Shown piece by piece: positions 1 to 8,179 of a stretch of 64,000 bases of DNA. The stretch covers positions 1 to 64,000 of the forward strand of contig NZ_JXQI01000064.1 of the NCBI RefSeq assembly GCF_000834015.1, written 5' to 3'. The stretch is from Prevotella pectinovora. Lineage in GTDB: Bacteria; Bacteroidota; Bacteroidia; Bacteroidales; Bacteroidaceae. How positions within the stretch are numbered: the first letter of the stretch is position 1; each line of letters starts with the position of its first letter. The notes beneath the pieces were generated by a model. That model saw only the letters and a list, made by a program, of their open reading frames with translations. It was not told the origin of the DNA and searched no databases. The position numbers were made by a program, and so were the translations under genes.

Positions 1-379
1 ACAAACTTGTACATTTGGTCACAGCCATGGTCAGAAATCGCCAAACATTCACCCCTGAATATAAAATCTCAGCATAAATTGAAAATAATGGTCAAAACAT
101 TTGGATATTAACATAGAAAGCGATTTGGGTTTAAGCCAAAACGGTATAATGAACGTTTGGGGGGTTATTGGGGCATGGCAGAAATTTTTGTGCCTGCATC
201 TCTTGTAATAGCAATCTATTTTCTGCATTTATGACTTGCAGTTCTAAGATGCCGTATTCATTGGTATAGATAACGACCGGACTGCAAAGATATTACTCTG
301 TCATGTTTTTTTGTTCATTCCGGCATAATGCTTTGAAATAACAAGACTCATTGCTGTCCGGTATAATTCTTCACGAAAT

Positions 380-473
380 GGGCAAGCAGCGTGCCCAAGT
401 GGGGCAAGCACGTTGCCCATGTTGGGCAAGCACGTTGCCCCAAGTGGGCACGAATACTGCCCGGAATGTGCCC
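380..473. repeat. Iteron-like array, copy A: four 17-base palindromes at 22-base period
   Basis: Four units resembling GGGCAAGCACGTTGCCC start at 380, 402, 424 and 446, each 17 bases followed by a 5-base spacer; a fifth half unit starts at 468. The period is exactly 22 bases, about two helical turns, so all units would present the same DNA face. A diverged copy with the same period lies at 56194-56276. No coding capacity is evident. Function unknown. Confidence 0.8.
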
Positions 474-527
474 AAAACATTCACAGAACGAAACCGCAGG
501 AAAGGAATGCAATGGCTACATGGTCTG

Positions 528-660
528 ATGATACTTCCATGATACTTCTATGATACTTCTTTGTAAGGATAACGGAAAAGTATCATTCACGCAACACGCT
601 CTCTTTCAGAGACATAAGCTGAAATCAATGGCTGAAAATGATACTTTGACACTTTGTTTC
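528..660. repeat. Second module of copy A: three 11-base ATGATACTTCY repeats plus inverted partner
   Basis: ATGATACTTCC/T is repeated at 528, 539 and 550. It is followed at 579-586 by AGTATCAT, the reverse complement of the repeat core, and at 639 by another ATGATACTTTG. The same order of parts is seen downstream of copy B at 56455-56590. The rest of 1-802 contains no credible gene; short reading frames there overlap the repeats. The piece at 140-175 faintly resembles the dispersed repeat at 62766-62940. Confidence 0.7.
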
Positions 661-768
661 AGGAAAACAATTCCATGTAAGTGAACTAATTTCTCAAAAG
701 AAGAAGAATATGACAAACGTTTTTACAAAAAATATTACATACAAATAGTGTTTAATTGAAAAAAGAAT

Positions 769-776
769 TATCTTTG
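769..776 (+). promoter_or_regulatory. Bacteroidetes -7 box upstream of response regulator
   Basis: TATCTTTG matches TAnnTTTG and lies 27 bases before the ATG at 803. No convincing -33 TTTG is present at the usual distance, so the promoter may be weak or activator dependent. Confidence 0.5.
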
Positions 777-802
777 CATGAATACTTGAAAAAAATAAGT
801 TT

Positions 803-1186
803 ATGAAAAAATGCAAGATACTGATCGTTGACGACATTCCTACTAACGTAACGCTGATCTCTACCATAATAAAAAAGAAACTCGATGCCGACTCCGATAC
901 CGCGCTGAGCGGAGAGGAGGCTCTGAAAAAGATTGAATCCTTCAACCCGGACATCATAATCCTTGACCTCATGATGCCGGGCGTTGACGGATGGGACGTG
1001 ATACGCAGCGTGAGGAGCAAACATGGCAAAGACGAGGTGGCGATAATCGTGACATCGGCAATAACAGACGAGGTGAACATGGCGGAATGCTATGACCTGG
1101 GGGTGAACGACTTCATCGAAAAGCCTATCCTGCAGAACAAGCTGCTCGACACGATTCGCCGACAAACGGAAAAAATCCTGGGATAG
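803..1186 (+). CDS. Stand-alone response regulator receiver protein
   Basis: A 127-residue CheY-like receiver domain with no output domain. The phospho-acceptor is Asp55 (in IIILDLMMPG); the acidic pair Asp10-Asp11, the switch Thr84 and the conserved Lys107 (EKP) are all present, so it should be phosphorylated. It ends 6 bases before the histidine kinase at 1193 and is almost certainly its partner. With no DNA-binding domain it must act through protein contacts or as a phosphate sink or relay. The fold call is secure; the signal and target are unknown. Confidence 0.93.
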   Translation: MKKCKILIVDDIPTNVTLISTIIKKKLDADSDTALSGEEALKKIESFNPDIIILDLMMPGVDGWDVIRSVRSKHGKDEVAIIVTSAITDEVNMAECYDLGVNDFIEKPILQNKLLDTIRRQTEKILG

Positions 1187-1192
1187 CCCATC

Positions 1193-2605
1193 ATGAGGGG
1201 AATAACGAGACACATAAGAACGGGACTGCTGGTCCTGACCGTGTGCGTCATGGCATTGTCGCATGCCAACGCCGCCTTCGCACGAGAAGCCAAGAGGATT
1301 CTCGTGATAACCTCGTATAACCCCGACACCAAGAGGATGTATACCACCCTATCCGACATCCTGCAGGAGCTGAAAAATAAGGGAGAGAACGACATCAGAC
1401 TCGACATAGAGAACCTGAACTGCAAGGGACTAAGCGAGAGGCACGAATGGAAATACCGCATGGCAGGCATTCTGAACGAACACAGACTGTCGCCGCCAGA
1501 CCTCATCATCCCGCTCGGACAGGAGGCGTGGTCGGCGTTCCTGTCGCAGTATACTCCCCAGGGAAAGATGCTTGCCGACATGGCAATAGAATATCTCTAC
1601 GGCAAGAAGACCAGAGAGAGCCTCTTCCATATCATACCGTCTACATACACCTTCGACCAGAAAATGCTCGAAGCCTTCAATAAGGAAGATGCCGAACTGC
1701 CACAAGACGCCGTGGTGCTGAACACAGCGACACACTTCTTCTCGGCAAACAAAAGCATAATATTGCCAACACTCGCTGTATTCGCTTTCCTCGCCATCGC
1801 CCTGGTTCTCGCAATATACTATCTCTTGAAGATGAAAAGACTGAGAGACGCTCTCGAAATACAGAGCGAGGAACTGAAAAGAGCGAAGGACATAGCAGAA
1901 AGAGCAAACAACGTGAAGACTTCGTTCATCGCCAACATGAGCCACGAGTTACGCACTCCGCTGAACGCCATAGTGGGATTTGCGAATCTTCTTGAAGAGG
2001 ACGACTACGAGGAGGAGGAGAAGAAGCAGTTCTGCCACGTGATAAAGGAGAACTCGGACATGCTGCTCAACCTGATAAGCGACATCCTCGACATATCGAA
2101 AATCGAATCAGGCAAACTGCCTATCAGTCCGGAGGAATGCGACGTGATAGCCCTTAGCCGAACAAGCATACTGTCGGTGAAACACGCCAGCAAACTGGAA
2201 GATGTGGAATACATAGAGGATTTCCCCAGCGACGAGAGACTCATGATATATACCGACCCGATACGACTCAAACAGGTGATGATAAACCTGCTGTCGAACG
2301 CCAGCAAATACACCAAGAAGGGATTCATAAAACTCACCATACGCCCCGACTACAACACCGACTACATCAAGTTCGCCGTGACGGACACAGGCTGCGGAAT
2401 ACCTGAGGACAAAGCGGAAGTGGTGTTCGGACGGTTCGTGAAGCTGAACCAATACGTGCATGGCACCGGTCTGGGACTGTCTCTATGCAGGGTACTGACA
2501 GAGAGCATGGGCGGCAAGATATGGCTTGACACATCGTACACCAACGGCACACGTATGGTGTTCACTCATCCCCTCAACCTGAACAAAACGAGTCGGGGGG
2601 GGTAA
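1193..2605 (+). CDS. Membrane sensor histidine kinase with shortened sensor region
   Basis: 470 residues. An N-terminal hydrophobic segment (about 12-30) is followed by a periplasmic region that begins like the Bacteroidales substrate-binding-type sensor (ILVITSYNPDTKRM, DLIIPLGQEAW) and then jumps straight to the end of that domain (GKMLADMAIEYLYG, HIIPSTYTFD). A transmembrane helix lies near 189-212. The HisKA box holds His251 (SHELRTPLNAIVGF); the ATPase domain has the N box (QVMINLLSNASKY), G1 (DTGCGIPED) and G2 (GTGLGLSL). From memory of the family, intact sensors are about 180 residues longer, so an in-frame deletion near codon 120 is inferred. The catalytic half is complete. It follows the receiver gene by 6 bases. 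Confidence 0.9.
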   Translation: MRGITRHIRTGLLVLTVCVMALSHANAAFAREAKRILVITSYNPDTKRMYTTLSDILQELKNKGENDIRLDIENLNCKGLSERHEWKYRMAGILNEHRLSPPDLIIPLGQEAWSAFLSQYTPQGKMLADMAIEYLYGKKTRESLFHIIPSTYTFDQKMLEAFNKEDAELPQDAVVLNTATHFFSANKSIILPTLAVFAFLAIALVLAIYYLLKMKRLRDALEIQSEELKRAKDIAERANNVKTSFIANMSHELRTPLNAIVGFANLLEEDDYEEEEKKQFCHVIKENSDMLLNLISDILDISKIESGKLPISPEECDVIALSRTSILSVKHASKLEDVEYIEDFPSDERLMIYTDPIRLKQVMINLLSNASKYTKKGFIKLTIRPDYNTDYIKFAVTDTGCGIPEDKAEVVFGRFVKLNQYVHGTGLGLSLCRVLTESMGGKIWLDTSYTNGTRMVFTHPLNLNKTSRGG

Positions 2606-2651
2606 AAATGAGGAAACTGAAAAATGTGCTGAAGGAGATATAGACGAGTGG

Positions 2652-2683
2652 ACAAGTTAACGAGTTGACAAGTTAACGAGTTG
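2652..2683. repeat. 16-base tandem repeat, two copies
   Basis: ACAAGTTAACGAGTTG occurs twice head to tail, with near-matches on both sides. The same word family (GTTGACGAGTTGACAAG) recurs at 6020-6060 and loosely at 23582-23612. It is intergenic and has no coding role that can be seen. Confidence 0.75.
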
Positions 2684-2887
2684 GCAGGAAGGCGTCACGA
2701 ATATCAAGATGAGCGAAGGACAGAGACAACACATTACACAAATGCATCATTTTGCAAAACCAACCAATCAAAACGTATAGTTTTAATATAAAAATGTTAC
2801 TTTTTTAACCGACACAAATACAAGTAATCCGATTTTTTCATATATTTACGGCGGAAAAGCGATGTCTAACCTTAAAACCACATCATT

Positions 2888-3994
2888 ATGAAGATCGGTA
2901 TTCCAAAAGAAATCAAGAACAACGAGAACAGAGTCGGCATGACACCTGCCGGAGTAGCAGAACTGATACGCCATGGCCATCAGGTAGTGGTGCAGCACAC
3001 AGCTGGAGAGAACAGCGGATTCAGCGACGACCAATACGAAAAGGTGGGGGCTGCCATACTGCCCGACATCGAAGCGGTGTATCAGGAGGCGGAGATGATA
3101 ATAAAGGTGAAGGAGCCTATCGAGGCTGAATACAAACTGATAAAGAAGGACCAGCTGGTATTCACATACTTCCACTTCGCTTGCGACCGCCGGCTCACCG
3201 ATGCCATGATTGAGAGCGGTGCCGTGTGTCTGGCATACGAGACTGTGGAAACCGACAACCATCAGCTGCCGCTGCTTATCCCTATGAGCGAGGTGGCAGG
3301 ACGCATGGCTACGCTGAACGGCGCTTACTATCTGCAGAAGACCAAGGGCGGCAAGGGAAAGCTCATCAGCGGTGTGCCGGGAGTAGACCGCACGAAGGTG
3401 CTGATACTGGGCGGCGGCACCGTGGGAGAGGCTGCGGCGAGAATGGCATGCGGACTGGGTGCCGACGTATGGATAACGGATATCTCGCTGCCAAGACTGC
3501 GCCAGCTCGAAATGGAACTTCCGGTAAACGCACATACACTATACTCCACTGAACATAACATCAGAATGATGCTGCCAGACACCGACATCGTGGTGGGCAG
3601 CGTGCTCGTGCCGGGAGACAAGGCCCCACACCTCATAACAAAAGACATGCTGAAGATCATGCAGCCGGGAACGGTGCTCGTTGACGTGGCAATAGACCAG
3701 GGCGGATGCTTCGAGACATCCCGGCCAACGACCCACTCAGAGCCTGTATACACCGTGGACGGCATCGTGCACTATGCCGTTGCCAACATTCCGGGAGCTG
3801 TGCCAAACACTTCAACGACGGCGCTGACAAACGCTACGCTGAGATATGCCATCGCACTTGCCGACAAGGGCTGGAAAAAGGCATGCAAGGATGACCCGGC
3901 ATTATACAGGGGACTGAACATCGTGAACGGCAAGGTGACATTCAAGGCTGTGGCAGACGTGTTCGGACTGGAATACGAGCCAGTGGAGCTTTGA
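2888..3994 (+). CDS. ald: Alanine dehydrogenase
   Basis: 368 residues, the usual length. It interconverts L-alanine with pyruvate and ammonia using NAD, in the cytoplasm. The N-terminal signature IGIPKEIKNNENRVGMTP, the catalytic Lys75 (IKVKEP) and His96 (TYFHFA), the Rossmann loop LGGGTVGE near 174-181 and VDVAIDQGG near 270 are all present. It stands alone with about 280 bases of leader; no clear TAnnTTTG box was found, though TATATTTA at about 2840 is close. A strong hairpin at 4082-4129 follows. Identification is firm. Confidence 0.96.
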   Translation: MKIGIPKEIKNNENRVGMTPAGVAELIRHGHQVVVQHTAGENSGFSDDQYEKVGAAILPDIEAVYQEAEMIIKVKEPIEAEYKLIKKDQLVFTYFHFACDRRLTDAMIESGAVCLAYETVETDNHQLPLLIPMSEVAGRMATLNGAYYLQKTKGGKGKLISGVPGVDRTKVLILGGGTVGEAAARMACGLGADVWITDISLPRLRQLEMELPVNAHTLYSTEHNIRMMLPDTDIVVGSVLVPGDKAPHLITKDMLKIMQPGTVLVDVAIDQGGCFETSRPTTHSEPVYTVDGIVHYAVANIPGAVPNTSTTALTNATLRYAIALADKGWKKACKDDPALYRGLNIVNGKVTFKAVADVFGLEYEPVEL

Positions 3995-4081
3995 AAAAGC
4001 ATAGAACATATAATGTGACATCATGGGAAAGCAAAGATGCCGCATCGTAGTGATAAGATGTGGCGTCGCGGAAAAAAGCCA

Positions 4082-4129
4082 GAAGGGAAAGAGATTTCAT
4101 ATCCTCACGATATGATTCTCTTTCCCTTC
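4082..4129. terminator. Bidirectional hairpin terminator between ald and the transporter gene
   Basis: An inverted repeat of about 21 bases per arm (GAAGGGAAAGAGA and TCTCTTTCCCTTC at the base, TCATATC and GATATGA at the top) closes on the loop CTCAC and is followed by ATTTTTGAT. It sits between convergent genes and could end both transcripts. Confidence 0.75.
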
Positions 4130-4189
4130 CATTTTTGATATCGGAATACGACAAGCGAAAAGCCGCCTGACAAATCCGTTCTTCTGAAA

Positions 4190-4246
4190 AAAAGACTGCA
4201 AGCAGTTGTAAAATATTACATTGAACGACCTAATGACCATTTGGGA
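4190..4246 (+). repeat. Dispersed intergenic repeat, copy 1
   Basis: The stretch running from GACTGCAAGCAGTTGTAAA to TAATGACCATTTGGGATTA matches, with substitutions, pieces at 13958-14011 (inverted), 51026-51163 (inverted), 62881-62940 and, more weakly, 22100-22130. It is non-coding. Confidence 0.7.
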
Positions 4247-5908
4247 TTAAACCAGGAACATTATTATCACCTGGGCAATGATAACCCTGACAAACATGCC
4301 GAGAGGATAAACCGAGGTGTAGGCTACTGATGCCCTGTCGCCCTTGATGGTCTCGTTGGCGTAGCTCAATGCCATAGGGTTTGCCATGGCTCCGCAAAGC
4401 AGACCGCAGATAGTGCCGAAGTCAAATTTCTTGGTCTTCAGGGCTATCACTCCAATGATGATAAGCGGCAGAACGGTAAGCAGGAATCCCACTCCCACCC
4501 ACAGCAGTCCTTCCGGACGGATTATCGTGGCGAAGAAATCCTTGCCGGCAGCAAGTCCGAGACAGGCGAGATAGAGCGACAGTCCGAATTTGCGCAGCAT
4601 GAGCGATGCCGAACGTGTGGTGTAGCTGATGAAATGCGCTCTCGAGCCTAACGCTCCGATAATGATTCCCATAATGATCGGACCTCCGGCAATGCCGAGC
4701 TTCACCGGTGTGCTCATGCCTGGGATGGAGAACGGTATCATGCCGACAGCCAGTCCCAGCAGCAGTCCGAAGAAGATGGCACTGAGGTTTGGCTCGTTGA
4801 GATCCTGTATGGCGTTGCCGAGGAACGATGCGGCATGGTTGATGTTGTCTGGTGTACCTACTACCGTTACGCGGTCGCCATACTGCAGATGCAGGGAGTC
4901 GGTGGCAAGAAGCTTGATGTCGCCACGCATCACGCGGCTGATGTTTACCCCATAGATCTGTCGCATGTGGAGCGAACCGAGGGGCTTGCCGTTCAGTTTC
5001 GTGCGTGTCATCACCACCACACGGCTCTCAACCGAGGAGTCGATGGCATTCCAGTCGATATGGTCGCGGTTCCAGTTCTTTTCCACCCTCTTGCCGAAGA
5101 GCACCTCCATGGCAGACACCTCGTCGCGCCTTGTCACCACGAGCACGTTGTCGCCAGACTGGATAATAGTGGAGGCATTGGGAACGATGACGTCGTCGCC
5201 ACGCCAGATGCGAGACACGATGAAGTGGTTGTGGGTCATCTGCGACACCTTAGCCAGCGTCTTGCCGGCAATGGCAGGATTTACCACCACGAACTGACCG
5301 ACAAAGGTCTGGTCTTCATCATTTGCATTGTGAGGCTGCAGGTCGTCGGGAGTGACGAAGAACTTGCGCAGCAGTATCATAGCGAAAATCACTCCCACTA
5401 CACCGAGGGGATATGTAACGGCGCATCCCAGGGCAGCACCGCTACTCGACAGGTGTGCATTGGACAGAGCCTGCTGGGCAGCTCCCAAGGCTGGGGTGTT
5501 GGTGGTGGCTCCGCAGAGTATTCCCACCATATCCGGCACGCTGACCGGCAGCACGAGGCACAAAGAGAGTGCCATCACCGTGCCCAAGGCTATCAGCGCC
5601 ATGCTCCACGCATTGAGCAACACGCCGTCATGGCGCATCATACCGATGAAGTTGGGACCTACATGAAGGCCGAGCGCATATACAAACAGCGACAAGCCGA
5701 GCGTCTCGGCAAAATTCAGCATCTCTGGGGATGCCGAGAGATGCAGACTACCTGCCACGATGCCGATGAAGAAGACAAATGCCACACCAAGGGATATTCC
5801 TCTGATGTGGATCTTGCCGAGGGCTAGTCCTAATGACACAATAAGGGACAACACGACAATGCTCTGCACGGCAGAGTGTATCGTGAAAAGACTTTCAATC
5901 CATTCCAT
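4247..5908 (-). CDS. Putative membrane transporter, AspT/YidE type with TrkA-C domains
   Basis: 553 residues from the ATG at 5908; a longer open frame to 6157 is rejected because its first 83 residues are low-complexity intergenic repeat. Membrane helices cluster at both ends (about 15-180 and 370-553), with two cytoplasmic RCK_C/TrkA-C-like regions between them (for example VVNPAIAGKTLAKVSQMTHNHFIVSRI and VVVMTRTKLNGKPLGSLH begin these folds). The duplicated GAxTNTPALGAA and GAMANPMALSYA motifs are characteristic of the family. The substrate cannot be told; related proteins exchange aspartate and alanine, which would suit the neighbouring ald, but that is inference. Confidence 0.85.
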   Translation of the reverse strand: MEWIESLFTIHSAVQSIVVLSLIVSLGLALGKIHIRGISLGVAFVFFIGIVAGSLHLSASPEMLNFAETLGLSLFVYALGLHVGPNFIGMMRHDGVLLNAWSMALIALGTVMALSLCLVLPVSVPDMVGILCGATTNTPALGAAQQALSNAHLSSSGAALGCAVTYPLGVVGVIFAMILLRKFFVTPDDLQPHNANDEDQTFVGQFVVVNPAIAGKTLAKVSQMTHNHFIVSRIWRGDDVIVPNASTIIQSGDNVLVVTRRDEVSAMEVLFGKRVEKNWNRDHIDWNAIDSSVESRVVVMTRTKLNGKPLGSLHMRQIYGVNISRVMRGDIKLLATDSLHLQYGDRVTVVGTPDNINHAASFLGNAIQDLNEPNLSAIFFGLLLGLAVGMIPFSIPGMSTPVKLGIAGGPIIMGIIIGALGSRAHFISYTTRSASLMLRKFGLSLYLACLGLAAGKDFFATIIRPEGLLWVGVGFLLTVLPLIIIGVIALKTKKFDFGTICGLLCGAMANPMALSYANETIKGDRASVAYTSVYPLGMFVRVIIAQVIIMFLV

Positions 5909-5958
5909 TTTTGCTTTCTTAAAACCTGTTGTTATGTAACAGAAATCTCTCTGGGCTG

Positions 5959-5966
5959 CAAAGGTA
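5959..5966 (-). promoter_or_regulatory. -7 box for the transporter gene
   Basis: On the minus strand TACCTTTG matches TAnnTTTG and lies about 50 bases before the start at 5908, which supports that start over the longer frame. Confidence 0.55.
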
Positions 5967-6054
5967 ATGGAAATTTTCCGATTTGAGTGTAAAACGGTAA
6001 TGCTTTTTGAAATTAGGGTTGAGTTGACGAGTTGACAAGGTGACAAGATGACAA

Positions 6055-6090
6055 GATGAAGAGGACAAATAAGATGAAGAGGACAAATAA
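6055..6090. repeat. 18-base tandem repeat, two copies
   Basis: GATGAAGAGGACAAATAA occurs twice in tandem, preceded by GTTGACGAGTTGACAAG-type words related to 2652-2683 and followed by two spaced copies of AGATACGAGGTG. It lies between the transporter promoter and tRNA-His. Confidence 0.75.
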
Positions 6091-6172
6091 ATCCGCTGAC
6101 CCAAGATACGAGGTGACGAGGACAGAAGAGTTGAGAAGATACGAGGTGGCGTTGCACAAACCTTATACAACG

Positions 6173-6200
6173 AAAAAAGGAAGCCTCTTAAAGACTTCCT
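6173..6200 (-). terminator. Intrinsic terminator of tRNA-His
   Basis: On the minus strand a 9-base-pair stem (GGAAGTCTT with GAGGCTTCC, two G-U pairs) with loop TAA is followed by a run of six T. It begins a few bases after the tRNA 3' end. Confidence 0.85.
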
Positions 6201-6206
6201 CTTCTG

Positions 6207-6281
6207 GGTGGCTGGTGGGGCTCGAACCCACGACATTCAGAACCACAATCTGACGCTCTAACCAACTGAACTACAGCCACC
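6207..6281 (-). tRNA. tRNA-His (anticodon GTG)
   Basis: The minus strand folds as a full cloverleaf. The acceptor GTGGCTG pairs with CAGCCAC, with the extra G-1 opposite C73 that marks histidine tRNA. The D arm holds AGTTCAGTTGG, the anticodon loop TTGTGGT lies in a CAGA/TCTG stem, and the T loop reads GGTTCGAGCC. No CCA is encoded. Its own promoter is at 6312-6343 and its terminator at 6173-6200. Confidence 0.97.
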
Positions 6282-6311
6282 ATGTAAACGCTTAGTGTTT
6301 CAAAGCGAGTG

Positions 6312-6343
6312 CAAAGGTACGTGATTTATTTGAAACTTCCAAA
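6312..6343 (-). promoter_or_regulatory. Promoter of tRNA-His
   Basis: Minus strand TTTG (6340-6343), 20 bases, TACCTTTG (6312-6319): a perfect Bacteroidetes housekeeping promoter. Transcription would begin about 24 bases upstream of the tRNA. Confidence 0.85.
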
Positions 6344-6371
6344 TATTTCACGTACTTTTTTGCTTTTTTCT

Positions 6372-6776
6372 TTATTTTCCCTGTGCTGGAGCTACTGGAG
6401 CTGCTGCTGGAACACCCTGCTGAGCTGCTGGAGCTGCCTTCTGGGCGCCCTGTGCCGGAGCTGCCTTCTGGGCTGCACCGAAGCCTTGCACGTTGTTAGG
6501 ATTTGTCTGTGGAGCCTCTGTAGCGTTCTCCATCACGCTCTGTGAGCCATCTGCCTGAGGAGCAGTATATGCGCAAACCACGCTGAAAACAACCAATGAG
6601 ATTGCCAGTCCCCATGTAGCCTTCTCAACGAAGTCTGTGGTCTTGCGTACACCCATGATTGAATTTGATGAAGAGAAGTTTGATGCCAGACCACCTCCCT
6701 TAGACTCTTGTATCAGGACGATAGCTATCATCAGCACTGCTGCCAAAACGATAAGAATTAAGAATAATGTGTACAT
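6372..6776 (-). CDS. secG: Preprotein translocase subunit SecG
   Basis: 134 residues. Two membrane helices (about 3-22 and 54-72) flank the conserved loop with IQESKGGGLASNF. SecG joins SecY and SecE in the inner-membrane export channel. The tail from about 75 on is a low-complexity Ala/Gln/Pro region (repeats of AAPAQGAQKAAPA) longer than in Proteobacteria; similar tails occur in Bacteroidetes. It is the last gene of the minus-strand cluster, 9 bases after the TPR gene. Confidence 0.95.
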   Translation of the reverse strand: MYTLFLILIVLAAVLMIAIVLIQESKGGGLASNFSSSNSIMGVRKTTDFVEKATWGLAISLVVFSVVCAYTAPQADGSQSVMENATEAPQTNPNNVQGFGAAQKAAPAQGAQKAAPAAQQGVPAAAPVAPAQGK

Positions 6777-6785
6777 TTTCTTTTG

Positions 6786-7541
6786 TTATTTGTATTTATT
6801 ATTTATTATTAATTTCTCCAAGAAGCGAATTTGGTCTGCAAAGTAAACATTTTTTTTTGGATATTTCAAATTTAATCGCTTAATAATTTCCAAAGCCTTT
6901 GAATATTGTCCTTGTTTTATGTAAATTCGCGCCAAAGTCTCGGTAAAGACCCCTTCATCGCCACCATTTTCCTCTGTCTTGTCGTATTCTTCGGGTGGAC
7001 TGTCGGGAGCGTCAGTCAGTTCTATCTTCCCTCCCTCGTTGTTGATGAAGTTGTCTATGAGGTCTTGTCCCTTCATGTGGGGATTGGCCTTCTCTGCCTC
7101 TTTTTCCGCCTCGCTCTCTGTTTCGAGCAGGTATGACACATAGTCTACTGCAGCGTCTGCCGGAGTGGGCTTGCGTCGTGGCGCCGAGTTGTCCGTCTCG
7201 TCGCCATCGTCGGGCAGGGTGTCGAGGAATTGGTCGATGAGCGATATCGTACGGCTCTCGCCTTCCTCTGAATGGTATTTTTTCTGTGTCTTCTCCTCGG
7301 CATTGCGCAGCTTGTAGTGGGCAGCCTCAACGAGTTTGAAGACTACACGGCGGTCGGTGAAATACACCGATGCCTTTCTGAGTTCCTCGTCGAACGACTG
7401 GCTGTGGAGCACATACAGATTCTGGAGCATGAGCAGCCTCGCCGTCTGGTAATATGGATACAGGGCCACGAGGGAACGCAGGTCATACAGCGTTTCCTTG
7501 TCCATCATCTCCGGGTGTTTTATCAGTTGCCCTAAATCCAT
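6786..7541 (-). CDS. TPR-type protein of the secG cluster, function unknown
   Basis: 251 residues with no signal peptide. The N-terminal half holds helical segments (MDLGQLIKHPEMM, SLVALYPYYQTARLLMLQNL), the middle is acidic and probably disordered, and the C-terminal end carries one clear tetratricopeptide unit (ETLARIYIKQGQYSKALEIIKRL). Similar genes sit beside lptE and secG throughout the Bacteroidales. Placement suggests an envelope-biogenesis role, but no activity can be inferred. Confidence 0.75.
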   Translation of the reverse strand: MDLGQLIKHPEMMDKETLYDLRSLVALYPYYQTARLLMLQNLYVLHSQSFDEELRKASVYFTDRRVVFKLVEAAHYKLRNAEEKTQKKYHSEEGESRTISLIDQFLDTLPDDGDETDNSAPRRKPTPADAAVDYVSYLLETESEAEKEAEKANPHMKGQDLIDNFINNEGGKIELTDAPDSPPEEYDKTEENGGDEGVFTETLARIYIKQGQYSKALEIIKRLNLKYPKKNVYFADQIRFLEKLIINNKYK

Positions 7542-7611
7542 ATTCTTGTCGTCGGTAGTTTTATCTTGTTAATATATAGGTCTTTGTTATATCTTGCCGG
7601 TTTGTCACATC

Positions 7612-8163
7612 CTACCAGTTTGCCACTGTAGCGTTGAAGATCTGGTCGGTGATGTCTTTCACCATCTGCGTCACACATTCCTCTTGTACGGAGTTGAGCG
7701 ACTGGCGGCTGTCGTAGGTGGTGGTGGCAGTGAACTGTCTTTCGAAGTCCTCGCTATGGTTGGCGTTGTTTGTGAACCTCACGTTTACCGTCATTGAGAG
7801 TTCCACCTGTGCCGACTCTCCCTGTGCCGTAACTGCCTTGTTTCGCTGTGAGTATTGGGTAATTTCTCCCTCCACTTTCAGGTCGCCGTTTCTCTTCACC
7901 TGTATGAGTCTGGTATGGTTGGCATACTGGTCTTTCAGCTGATTGTTGAAGATGCTCGCCATCGGTCCCCACACATAGCTTGAGCGTATCGGGAAGTCGG
8001 CGATCTGTATCGTCTTGGTTTTGTTGTAGTCGATGCTCGCTCCATTGAACTTATACGACACGCTGCATGCCGTGATCACCATGGCGATGATTGCCACGAC
8101 AACGGTCATTACACCTTTATTATATTCGGAGAGTCTGCGGCTCTCTTTGTTTCTTGATTTCAT
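7612..8163 (-). CDS. lptE: LptE-like LPS-assembly lipoprotein
   Basis: 183 residues from the ATG at 8163. A further in-frame ATG at 8196 overlaps the upstream gene by 17 bases and is also possible. A lipoprotein signal ends MVITAC-S with the acylated Cys about residue 33; it is followed by the LptE-family start SVSYKFNGASIDYNKTKTIQIADFPIRS-like segment and a beta-rich domain. LptE plugs the outer-membrane LptD barrel in LPS transport. The call rests on family resemblance and on the conserved sigma-54 regulator/lptE/TPR/secG order. Confidence 0.8.
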   Translation of the reverse strand: MKSRNKESRRLSEYNKGVMTVVVAIIAMVITACSVSYKFNGASIDYNKTKTIQIADFPIRSSYVWGPMASIFNNQLKDQYANHTRLIQVKRNGDLKVEGEITQYSQRNKAVTAQGESAQVELSMTVNVRFTNNANHSEDFERQFTATTTYDSRQSLNSVQEECVTQMVKDITDQIFNATVANW

Positions 8164-8179
8164 TGTCTTCACACTATGG

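Noticed and set aside
380..473. CRISPR array
   Set aside because: The repeated units are 17-base palindromes with 5-base spacers that are too short and no cas genes are present.
351..542. 63-codon frame over repeat copy A
   Set aside because: It follows the palindromic array and has no counterpart in copy B.
4835..5827. 330-codon open frame on the plus strand inside the transporter gene
   Set aside because: It is antisense to a well-supported membrane protein and its translation is His/Gln/Arg rich with no domain, as expected for the complement of coding DNA.
5909..6157. N-terminal extension of the transporter
   Set aside because: It runs through tandem repeat DNA and across the -7 box at 5959; the family begins at the ATG at 5908.
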